Shown here: positions 1 to 9,845 of the stretch, piece by piece
How the letters are laid out: the number at the start of each line of letters is the position of its first letter
Numbering within the stretch: the first letter of the stretch is position 1
From: Schizochytrium sp. TIO01
Taxonomy: Eukaryota; Sar; Bigyra; Thraustochytrida; Thraustochytriidae
Assembly: GCA_004764695.1 (NCBI GenBank)
Contig: SMSO01000037.1
Coordinates: 1,410,247-1,474,246, forward strand
Length of the DNA stretch: 64,000 nucleotides
Direction: 5' to 3'
The notes under the pieces: generated by a model
Told to the model about the DNA's origin: nothing
The model's input: only the letters and a program-made list of their open reading frames with translations
The model's database searches: none
Translations under genes and position numbers: made by a program

Positions 1-748
1 TCTGGTGATGTAAACTTTGCTGTGAGTGGCGATGAAGTCGTATTTTTACAATGAACCAATGGGTAAATTGATCTGGCTTTTGTGAAGCAGCTCGAATACA
101 TAGATAATACTATCGTTTCCATTTGTGATCGTCCTTATGAAACAATTGGCTCGTAACAGCAAGCAAAGTAAACAACCTACTAATAGCCAGAGCTAACTTC
201 GAAAGTGGAGGAACCTTAGGCTCCGAGTCATGTCCTCATACTTCCTCTACAACTCAGCATCATTCGGCCTCATGTGAGAAATCGGGTCTCTAAGCTTCCA
301 CATATTGTCAGACAAACCAGTAAATTTCGGCTAACCATCTTAAATACAGAGGTCGTGATCGGGAAATTCTCTACATACCTTTAAAAAGAACCACAAAACA
401 ACAAAGATAAAAGGAAGTCCAAGTGTTAGGCAGTCTGAGGGTTTTGTTCCGTTTTCCCTCTTCATTCATTAGAATATTATAGCCAGATAATAAGAATAGT
501 GTTCTTTTTCTTTGCTTTCTTTGCTTCTTTCCTTTTAAAAATTAAAAACTATTAGTTAACTACTAAAGCTTTCTTTAATAGTAGCAATATATAATAAAAT
601 AAAAGTCAGTATGAAATATCATTTTAATAATATGATGTTAACTTCATCACGGCATCGTGAAGGGTACCTCTCCATAACACTCAACAATTCTTACTGAATA
701 TGGAAACTAGTATCAACCTGGTGTATCTTACAATACAAAGTCTTCAAG

Positions 749-1039
749 TTGAAACGAGCTTTTACTCGAAAAGTATCGTCCTGTACTGAGGGCTTTGCCT
801 ACCTCAACAAAATTGAGTTTCGCATACAAGAGGGAGGAAAGGCAGGGCATTGGCAAGCAACCCGGACATCTAGTTTGAGTGAAGCGTTCAACCAGCTCGC
901 CGTCCCCGGAGTGCATATCGAAGCTTTGGGCAAAGGGGTCAAAGGAAGAAATTGTCTACTTCAACAACCATTTGAGGGGTCGAATTCAAGTAGCATTCAT
1001 ACTCAAAAAATGAAAATAGTGGGATTGTGCCCAACCTAA
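749..1039 (+). other. Open patch of 96 codons, unassigned
   Basis: The frame is open for 96 codons, but its first codon is TTG, and the opposite strand is also open with an ATG over 728-916. Composition is more balanced than the surrounding AT-rich DNA. I recognise no domain. It may be a fragment of a decayed gene, an exon, or chance. Confidence 0.12.
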
Positions 1040-3661
1040 ACTAGTTGGCTCAGGACAAATGCTCCTCGTCACCCTTAAACCGTCGACGGACCAGTGAAGG
1101 TTCATCGATATAGAGACTGCCATTATTTTATTGTTTAGGTGAGGACTTTGGCAAGGTTTTAGAAGTAAAGAGGTCGTTTAAAATTCATTCGCAACAATTT
1201 GTCCACAAGTTTCCATGATTGGAGGATTGTAATTGGAAATAAGGAAAGTGCAGCTGCAAAACCGAGGATTACTACAGCTTTTCTGCTTTTTATCTCACGA
1301 AGGCAGACATAAATCCTCCACCAGTTTGGAAAATCGCAACGCCAGAAAATCAAAATATCGATCATTGTGTTCCGTACTTCGTTGCTATGTAACCTTAATT
1401 AAATTAACGTTTCTGCGGTTATTTTTGCGTTGATGTCTGAGTGAGATAATATTAATCAAAGTGTATTCAAATAGTGACCTAAATAGCTAGCTTATCATGA
1501 TTTTACATTGCCTGTTTGCGTATGCGCGCCTAAACTATTGAATTTGAGCCTGATATAATATCTGGAGCATTTCTTATTTGTACCTTTTCAATATATACCT
1601 TGAGAATACAGAAAGTACGTCGATGCGCCGATCAACTCTGTTGATGAGTTCTTTGAACTAGGACCACCCAAACACGAGGTAATTCTGCTTCATAAGACCT
1701 AGTGTTCTTCAATTTCAGTGCTGACAGACATGGAGCTGGTTTCATTTATGGCCAGGACGCGACGTTCGTATGTTAGTATATACTGCAACTTTTGGTTCCT
1801 CGCTTTTTTATTATCAAGTGCAAACAATTGATGCTGGAAGGTTAAAATACAGCAAAAGCAGCAAAATAGGGAGCCTTGCCAGCAGCGCAAGAGCTTGATT
1901 GATGTTCTATAGAACCTAATTCCATGATTGCATTAAATGTAAGGTTGGTTACTTTCATTCTACCTTCTGGGTCACTAGCAGCTAACATGTTTCTCCAAAT
2001 TCAATAGCAACTCTTGCTTGTTGTATGCGAAAAGTGAATTACCAGCCTTAAAACCAGTCATTCCAATCAATCACGCTCATATATTACTGTAGTATGCAGA
2101 GTTATGACTGAGCCCCTTCGATGTACGCAAGCATGCATTGAAGAAAACATAGTCCACACGGTTTGAATCGACCTCTGGAAAGTCAGAAGGATAAATGAGA
2201 GGGTTTTGAGTGCGCATCTACTGAGTCTCTCAACCCCGACAGCTCTCCGCCAGCAGAGAATTCCAGATACTGCTGATCTACATGCTGCTATTTTATAACT
2301 TTAGGGACTATTTCTACTACTACTTACAGTATTGCATAATCTAGCCCAAAATTAGGCAATCTCCTATTGTAAACAAGCAACTCATCCAGAATCATGTCAC
2401 TCAGTTCAACTACTTCAGAACACGAATGATGTTCCTTTCATTCCCCTAGAACCTTTCTTCCACTTCTATTCATCCATCAATGACCTTCATGTGCTGGTTC
2501 TTAGCGCTTGTCTTCACGTGCTGACACTTTTGGTAGCGGGTTCTCCCACAGCCATTAATCGCTCGACGTACGCGAGCGGCAAAGCGCTTGATGGAAAGCA
2601 GGAAAAAAAAAGAAGCCGAAAGAATGAAAGAAAGATGGCGCTCCCTTGATTGCCCTCAGCGAAAAACTTATATTCTCTCATATATGACAGTAATAGTTTT
2701 AAAACTGCTACTACAGGAGCCTGCTTTTTTATTTCTTCATCTTCTTCATCTTTCTCATCTTCTTCTTTAAAATAATAATAATAATATTTTTCAAATTAAA
2801 AAATAATAAGTAACCTTGTACTTCTTATTAGGGTGTTTTATTTTTTAAAGCTGCAGTGGGTTTCTAAAAAATCAGAGTTTTTCATGTCTTATCTTCAAAA
2901 TCTTGATAATTGCTGAGCATTCAATAAAATACTCACACTTCAAACGCTCTGACTACCAACTGGTTGTTATCGCTTTCGATGTCGCTGTTTCTATTTTTGC
3001 TGCAGTCATGAAGGGTTTAGGTGCCTGCAAGCTTCTTTTTGTTGACCGTACGAGGTCTTCAAACTGTAGAGCTGACAATTTGTTGTCCTGTTTTCAGACT
3101 TATTTTAGCTAAAACAAAAACATAACATAGCAAAACATAAAAAGAATACTTTTAAATTAATTGCTAGCCTCTTCAAAAGCGAATGTGGAGAGTAATGCCA
3201 CATCTTCTTAATTGCTGATGACGAACGATTATGCGATTATGGTGACAACTATTTCTGATAGTGCGCTTGTTGACCTTTCTGCTAGCAAAGACCCCTCAAG
3301 AATGATATGGATTTCAAGCCACTTGTCACATTCAAAATGATCGAAATAGAAACTCGCAAGGGCAGGCACGTCTTTTCAAGTGCCGCCGCGCCGAGCCTGG
3401 ATGGCCAACCAGAATCAGGTTCGTCTTTGTAGAGCCAGAAACTTGTGGTAGAAGAAGATAGTGTCCGCAGTGCCTCCTCGCTCGAATGCCGATGGGCCCT
3501 GGCTGGAATAGAAATCCAGAGCCCGTTCTGTATTTACGCGTACTATTGTCACTATAAACCTTGCGTGGAAGTTTAAGTGTCAATGATCGAGATAGCTATG
3601 AGATGATTCTAATATATATCGATGGCCAAGACCATCCTATTCATATATGGTAGTACACACC

Positions 3662-4680
3662 ATGAGAAGCAAGCAAGCACCAGCAGCAGGAAATCAAAGC
3701 GATATTCCAGATCCCGCCACTAGGCTGTTGAAATCTCGAGATCAGGTAAGAATGTAACATATTTGAGTTTACTTGTTTGTATGTATAAAGCTAAATGTCA
3801 CGGTGCTGGTCAAGCTGCCTACCCTTTTGTATGCATGAACTGTCACGGAAGTCGCGCAAGTTGCCGTGCGCCTTTTTTTGGGAGCGGAACTCTTTATTTC
3901 AAAAATTTTAAAGTCTTCTCTTCTTATGGAGAAAGCTTCTCTCCATCAGAACTCTTTCTCTTTCAAAATTAAAATATATATTTTTAATAAATGAAATTCA
4001 AATATTATTTTATTTTCAAATAAGGAGAAAATGTTTTTGATTTAGTGTTGATTTCCTTCCCTCAGCAATCTCAGAAGAATTGCAAGCGCGAAAGCATGTT
4101 GAGGAGAATCGCATCAAAGATCACTTTGCAAAGGAGGCACTTTGGCCTATGAAGGTGACCAATTTTGAAGCTTCCCGAATCATTCGTTTGCTGCGTCTAA
4201 GTCGGTCCTCGACGCGCAAAGACCACTTATTGCGGTGGCAGCCCAGCATCTCCTTCTCATCTGTCAGAGATCGAAGAATTATTATCGTCATGTCTTTATA
4301 AAATTCATAACCTCAAAAGAAGAAAGAATTGCCGACAGCCTTACAGGGAACAAACAGTTTCGTCGCGGGACACAAATGAAATGAACTTAAACTCTGTCTA
4401 TCAAAATGAACTTCGACATTAACTTCAAGGCCATGTACTATGCATGTGCCACGCCAACCTCATGAAGTCCAATCGAAGATGGCAAATGCAGCCCGTCAGA
4501 ATGAATACCTCAACGAGCAATCGCTGGATGAGCAAACGGATGGATAAACCCAGACGAAGTCAACGAACGGGTATGCTACGAATGGCCGACAACGATAAGG
4601 GCTTCGAAAGGAGCAGAATGACACTTGAGGAGAGAAAGAAAACAATTCCGCACGTCGTAGACGCCGTAAGTGAGTGATAC
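3662..4680 (+). pseudogene. Possible decayed or fragmented gene
   Basis: Several coding-like patches lie close together on the plus strand in different frames. An ATG-initiated patch at 3662-3745 ends at a good donor-like site (CAG|GTAAGA). A patch at 4074-4300 begins just after a pyrimidine-rich CAG acceptor and is rich in charged residues. Near 4446-4680 three frames in turn look protein-like, as expected after small indels. The simplest splice between the first two patches does not keep the frame. I recognise no family. A multi-exon gene that I cannot assemble is the alternative. Confidence 0.2.
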
Positions 4681-4968
4681 CTCAGACAGTGGCTGGCTGC
4701 TTCACCTCTTTACGTTGCTAAACTCCGGTGCCCTGGCGGTATGGCGGTGGCCAAGTGAGGCATTAAAGGAGCACCACCGAAACCACCACGTTCAATGCGC
4801 ACTTTACGGCCTCTGGCGCGTGAGGTGCGTATCTAACGAGCCCATGCAGCTAAAGGTGCGAGTCCTCTCAGTCACTCTTTCTCTCTTTCTCTTCGCAGAT
4901 ACTCTTCTTTCAATTTTCAATTAAAAAAAAAAAATACAAACTCTTAAATATAGTAGATAAACACGTGC

Positions 4969-5006
4969 TTTCTTTCTCTCTTTCTCTCTTTCTCTCTTTC
5001 TTTCTG
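4969..5006 (+). repeat. TTTC/TCTC microsatellite
   Basis: An imperfect pyrimidine tract of alternating TTTC and TCTC units lies in noncoding DNA, followed by a T-rich run to about 5050. Confidence 0.8.
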
Positions 5007-5377
5007 CCTTTCACTCACTCGTGGAAAAATCTCTCTTTTTTTTTTTTCTCATTTCTTTGAAAACTATTTCGAATCATGCAGAAGAGCTCTTTCATTTACC
5101 TTTGTCTGGAGGGACGTAGTACGTTGTCGGTTTTCATTTTGCTTAATTTGTTTCCTCCGAACATGGAATACAAAGTAGAAGGTGTAACTTTTACTTTCAC
5201 TTCTCTTCTTCTATCATCACTTGGCCGCGTGCGGCATGAGCGCTCCCTGCCTGATGCGCCCTCTCTCTCTAGCCCTCCTCCGCCTGCAGTGTTAAAGTGG
5301 GCCTCGGCTCTCTCCTTTTCTCTCTCGTGCTCCGGCTGTTCACTTTCTCACCTTGTTTCTGTGGACCTGCGAAATCG

Positions 5378-5587
5378 ATGGCGATAGAAAACAGCGATTC
5401 GTCGAGGTCTGTGTGGTCTGTGTGCGGAGATGAAGAAGCGTCTTCACTTGATCGCTTCTGGCGCGTCTTCCTTCGCGCATGCATAGCACTGGTCACCTCC
5501 CTGCATCCTTTTCCTTGCTGGGGCGAGGAACAGGTCGCAAGGATCGGGATTTCGTGCGCCAGAGGAGTGAGTGAGTCAAAATCCTGA
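5378..5587 (+). other. Small ORF, 69 codons, doubtful
   Basis: An ATG at 5378 opens 69 codons in a locally GC-richer patch. The opposite strand is also partly open. There is no recognised domain, and nothing shows it is expressed. It lies about 0.7 kb before the GFAT start. Confidence 0.12.
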
Positions 5588-5906
5588 AGGAAATTAAATT
5601 ATGATCGAAGAGTTCATAAAAAAAGCGGAGAACAGCAAGTGAAAAGAAGCGACATTTTACTATATTTGAAAGAAAAAAGAAATGGAAACTGAGAAAGAAA
5701 AAGAGGCTTCCTTTGGAGGAGAGGGGAGAAAGAAAGTGATAAATGCAGGTTGAAAGAAAGTGAAGTAAAGAAGAGGAGGAGGAAAAGGAAGGCCATGAGA
5801 AAGTGAGAGAAAAAGAAAAAGTGCCAACGATTGATAAAAGAATTAGAAAGGAGGAAGCAAGAGCCGCGCATATTAATTACGATTGGGACCTCCGCGGCGC
5901 AGCGGC

Positions 5907-6194
5907 ATGAGGTCACCAAACCAAGAACTGGCGAGCCAAGTCGATCAAAGCAAACATCATCAGGAAAGCTCAGCTAGCCATAAGCAAACGTTAAGAAGAG
6001 CTTTGTGTGACTTCTTTGGCTTTTGCGTACCCCCTTCTTTTCTGCAACAAGGTGAAGGAACGGGTGAGTGGACTACTTCGAGCAGTCCTCAGACGCGGGG
6101 TATTCAAGCCGCGCAACATCAGCAGCAGCAGAACTGCAATAGTTCTACCTTCATAAGGAGTTCGGAGAAGCAAGCAAGCTCTCCTTTCTTCTAA
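5907..6194 (+). other. Small ORF in probable GFAT 5' leader
   Basis: An ATG-started frame of 95 codons, rich in Ser and Gln, ends 107 bases before the GFAT start. It could be an upstream ORF within the GFAT leader or chance reading of a CAG-rich leader. No domain is recognised. Confidence 0.18.
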
Positions 6195-6300
6195 GGACCA
6201 AGAGTGTAGGTACAGCTTACGTTGTTGTCCTCAAAGTTTGATCAATTGATCCTCGTGGAGCTCATCTAAGTTCTTTTTTGTCTAATACAAATATACAAAA

Positions 6301-8373
6301 ATGTGCGGAATCATTGCATCCCTCATGTCTGGTGACATGACCGTGCCGGTCGCTCTTGAAGGCCTCCGACGCATGGAGTACAGAGGCTACGACTCTGCTG
6401 GTGTCGCCTGCATTACCAACCTTGAGCGTACCCTTCAAGTGGAGAAGCGTAAGGGTAAAGTTATCAACCTTACCAGCGCAGTAAACGGACGTCCTACATT
6501 CCAAGATGCTAGCGTTGCCATTGCTCACACTCGCTGGGCTACCCACGGACCCCCTACTGATCGTAACTCTCACCCTCACTGCTCTAACGATGGCAAGCTC
6601 GCCATTGTCCACAATGGAATCATTGAGAACTACCAGGACCTCAAGAACGAGCTCATTGAGGTTGGCTACAACTTCGCCTCTGAGACTGATAGTGAAATCC
6701 TCGCAATCCTCATTCGCCACCAGCAACTCCAGAACCCCGAGCTCCCTCTCGAAGCCGCCGTCAGTCTCGCTCTTGCGGAATGCACGGGTGCCTGGGCAGT
6801 CTGCGTTATCGACGAGTCCAACCCGAACCTTCTTGTCGGTGCTCGCAAGGGATCCCCTCTGATCCTCGGCCAAAGCAAGAACGGCCTCATGCTTGCCTCG
6901 GATGCCACCGCTGTTGCAGGAATTGCTGACAAGGTCATCTATCTCGAGGAGGACGACGTCGTATCCTGTGTTCGCGATGCTGTAACTGGAGACTACGTCT
7001 TCTCCATTGGATCTATGGCAGAGGCTCACTTCTCAGACTACATGTCTGACAGTGAGGACTCCGTTTCTTCTGGTCACTCTGGGAGCTCTGGAGAGTCCAA
7101 GAACTCCAAGGACTCAATCTTCTCCGAGGGAATGCTTGGCAGCCGCCCCATCACCCCCCGTGCTCGTTGCATGAAGAAGCTCTTCCGTCGCTCCTCTTCC
7201 AATCCTCGTGTGCAGCGTAGTGCTGTCGAACTCACCATGAAGGTTGAGACTATCCAGAAGAATGGATTCAAGCACTTCATGCTCAAGGAGATTATGGAGC
7301 AGCCCAAGGTTCTCCGCGAGTGCCTTCGCTCTCGTGTTGACGAGAAGACTGGCCTGCTGCAGCTCCCTTCGCTTGACGGAGTTATGGACCGCATCTTAAA
7401 TGCTCGCCGTATTCTCATCTGTGCTTGCGGCACCAGCTGGCATGCTGGCCTCGTCGGTGAATACCTTCTCGAGGGTCTCGCTCGCATCCCTGTCGAGGTT
7501 GAATACGCCTCAGAGTTTCGCTACCGCTCACCCATCATCTTCAAGGATGATGTTGTGATTGTCACTTCTCAGTCCGGCGAGACTGCTGATACCCTTGAGG
7601 CCATTCGCATCGCCAACAAGGCTGGTGCTCTTACTCTTGGTGTTGTCAACGTCGTGGGCTCTTCGATTGCCCGTGAGACCGACGCTGTGGTCTACCTTCA
7701 GGTTGGCCCTGAGATTGGTGTTGCCAGCACCAAGGCGTTTACTGGTCAGGTCCTTGTGCTTACCATGCTTGCTGTAGTCCTTGGACACCGCAACGGCAGC
7801 ATCTCTGATGCCAATGCCCTCGAGTACTCTCGCCTTGTTCAGGAGATCCCTGACAAGGTCTCTGAGTGCCTCTCTCAGACCAACCTCGACTCCATCAAGA
7901 AGCTTTCGGCATCTCTTCGCTACGCCAAGAACTTCCTGTACCTTGGTCGTGGATTTAACTTCCCTGTGGCCCTTGAGTCTGCACTCAAGCTCAAGGAGGT
8001 CAGTTATGTGCATGCTGAGGGATACCCTGCGGCAGAAATGAAGCACGGACCCATTTCCCTGATCGACCAGCAAATGCCTGTCTGTGTGATTGCTCCCAAG
8101 AGCTTCCACGAGAATAACTACGAGAAGGTACGCTCCAACATCCAAGAGGTGGTTGCACGTGCTGGCAACGTCATTGCTATTACTGATGCTGAGGGCAAGT
8201 CTGACTTGGACAAGCTCGCCGAGAAGGTTATTGTGGTTCCTTCCACTGTTGAGTGGCTCTTCCCGCTCGTATCCTGCATCCCGCTTCAGCTCCTATCATA
8301 CTGGATCGCCGACTACCGTGGATGCGAGATTGACTCTCCGCGTAACTTGGCCAAGAGTGTTACTGTGGAGTAA
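6301..8373 (+). CDS. GFAT: Glutamine--fructose-6-phosphate aminotransferase (isomerizing)
   Basis: This enzyme converts fructose-6-phosphate and glutamine to glucosamine-6-phosphate and glutamate, the committing step toward UDP-GlcNAc for glycans, GPI anchors and walls; it is cytosolic. The product is 690 residues, near the usual 680-700 of eukaryotic forms, with no intron. The start is certain because mature enzymes need Cys2 at the N-terminus, and the protein begins MCGIIA. The glutaminase domain (about 1-235) shows HTRWATHG, NSHPH and VHNGIIENY. Two SIS sugar-isomerase domains follow (about 365-500 and 535-680), with CGTSWHAG, SQSGETADTL, STKAFTGQ and EMKHGPISLID. The C-terminus PRNLAKSVTVE carries the conserved Lys (K685) of the isomerase site. 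A Ser-rich linker at about 245-310 contains an RRSSS site (R296-S300), a PKA-type motif. Codon use is strongly C-biased, suggesting high expression. Confidence 0.98.
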   Translation: MCGIIASLMSGDMTVPVALEGLRRMEYRGYDSAGVACITNLERTLQVEKRKGKVINLTSAVNGRPTFQDASVAIAHTRWATHGPPTDRNSHPHCSNDGKLAIVHNGIIENYQDLKNELIEVGYNFASETDSEILAILIRHQQLQNPELPLEAAVSLALAECTGAWAVCVIDESNPNLLVGARKGSPLILGQSKNGLMLASDATAVAGIADKVIYLEEDDVVSCVRDAVTGDYVFSIGSMAEAHFSDYMSDSEDSVSSGHSGSSGESKNSKDSIFSEGMLGSRPITPRARCMKKLFRRSSSNPRVQRSAVELTMKVETIQKNGFKHFMLKEIMEQPKVLRECLRSRVDEKTGLLQLPSLDGVMDRILNARRILICACGTSWHAGLVGEYLLEGLARIPVEVEYASEFRYRSPIIFKDDVVIVTSQSGETADTLEAIRIANKAGALTLGVVNVVGSSIARETDAVVYLQVGPEIGVASTKAFTGQVLVLTMLAVVLGHRNGSISDANALEYSRLVQEIPDKVSECLSQTNLDSIKKLSASLRYAKNFLYLGRGFNFPVALESALKLKEVSYVHAEGYPAAEMKHGPISLIDQQMPVCVIAPKSFHENNYEKVRSNIQEVVARAGNVIAITDAEGKSDLDKLAEKVIVVPSTVEWLFPLVSCIPLQLLSYWIADYRGCEIDSPRNLAKSVTVE

Positions 8374-9845
8374 ACAGTCCCACCGATCATCCATTTCATT
8401 GCGTACCCGCTCTGCCTGTTTGCCTGACCCGCGTGCATATCGAAATGTTTCCTTCGCTAAACTCAACCTGCACGCACATCATTTGCCTGTTGTTTCCCGA
8501 CATGTCTGGTTCTGTTCACTACTAAAGCAGAATTCTTATGTAGTATCTCCCGATCCCAACTCTCGCTCAGCGAGACCCAAATACACTAGATTTTCCCTAA
8601 GCACCAAATAAGTGCTCACATTTTATATGTTATCCAATATTTCTCGATTGCAATATTTTCAAGACCATGACACGCTGGTTTCTAGTACCATTTATGCTTC
8701 TATGAATAGCCAAAACACTACTCCTTGACTTGCAGTGAAAAGTGTAGTGACGAACGAGTTTTCGTAACGGATCTAACCATTTGGATGCTTCACTTTTCCT
8801 ATCCAAGGAACATTAGTTTATGTCTTCAATTACATCTGATGAGAAATTCATAGACCGTCTCACTTGCTCCGATCCATGTAAATCTTTAAACATATTGTCA
8901 GTTTGGAAGCAGTATATGTTGGCCAGTAGTAGCCGTCCTCAGATTCTTGGATTGAAATATTTTTCTTCCTCAATATCAAGGAGTTTTAGAAGTCCACACA
9001 TGTCCGATGGCCTGAATTACTCATCTAACCTCGCTTTGTCTGCTTTTGACTCCTTCTTGAAAGTTTGAAGTTACTGCGGTCTCTTTTCAAGTCCTCGTTG
9101 CGATGTTCTCAAGTCTTAGTTCGTACTAAATCCCTTCTAGGTCGAATCCAGATTTCTCGTGTAACATTGGTAGAGAGTACTTCTACTATTAGTTATATGC
9201 AGGGCTAGGAAGTACGTACGGTCTCTTATCTCAACTAGCAATAAATAGTAGATAGAGAACTCTACTAGTAGGTATAATATAGTTACCTACTCGGTCAGCC
9301 TAGGCTTGTTAGAGTAACTAGTAAGTACGTACTATTCGACGTTTCGACGTTGTGATAACTATTATCATTGTTATTCACAGTAGGTAGTGTTATTATTATC
9401 CAATTATAGATTAGGTATTGTTCTCGTAGAAGGCAGAAGAAGCAACTGCGTCGAGCCGAATCGGAGCTGCCAGACTCGTGACGGCAGAACCTAGGGCCGT
9501 GACATCGCACCAAAGGCAGGGGAGCCATCACTTTAGTGGCACTGCTTTGTAGAGTCTTCGTTGACAAAGACAGCCTTCTACAGGGACAGGATATCTAGTT
9601 TTGAGCTCGTTCACAAAGAAGCTCACTACAAAAGAGCAGATTGCACACGGAGTCATCTTACTCCATCTCTATCGTTATCCCTTCTCGGTTTTCAAACACC
9701 GCGCAGCGTGTACGAAAGAAGCATAGTTCCCAAAGACTGAATTGGTTGATCGTGAGGAATTGACATTCTGTAGAGACTGAATCGAAAGATTATCTGAGAG
9801 GACGCTCATCAAGATCTTTCAAGAGATCAAACTCTTTTACCAAAC
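8374..9845. other. Gap between GFAT and the TBCC/clathrin gene
   Basis: No gene is seen. The first part should hold the GFAT 3' UTR and the last 200 bases the leader of the next gene. Between about 9160 and 9400 there are many TAGTA/TACTA/GTACGTAC words (see findings), with no clear tandem repeat. Confidence 0.6.

Larger units (their letters stand above)
1..6300. other. AT-rich gap upstream of GFAT without a firm gene
   Basis: No long reading frame with an ATG start and recognisable domain is present. The stretch is AT-rich, with A/T homopolymer and TTC/TTTC-rich tracts (about 2730-2768 and 4969-5006) and several short open frames. Patches near 750-1040, 3350-4680 and 5378-5587 look somewhat coding-like; the more notable ones are listed separately. 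The last few hundred bases before 6301 probably include the GFAT promoter and 5' leader. Confidence 0.6.

Noticed and set aside
6262-8145. Long minus-strand frames of 255 and 205 codons across GFAT
   Set aside because: They are antisense shadows of a strongly codon-biased gene; the GFAT frame on the plus strand explains the region fully.
9130-9170. tRNA-like TpsiC phrase near AGGTCGAATCC
   Set aside because: No matching acceptor stem, D arm or anticodon arm could be found around it.
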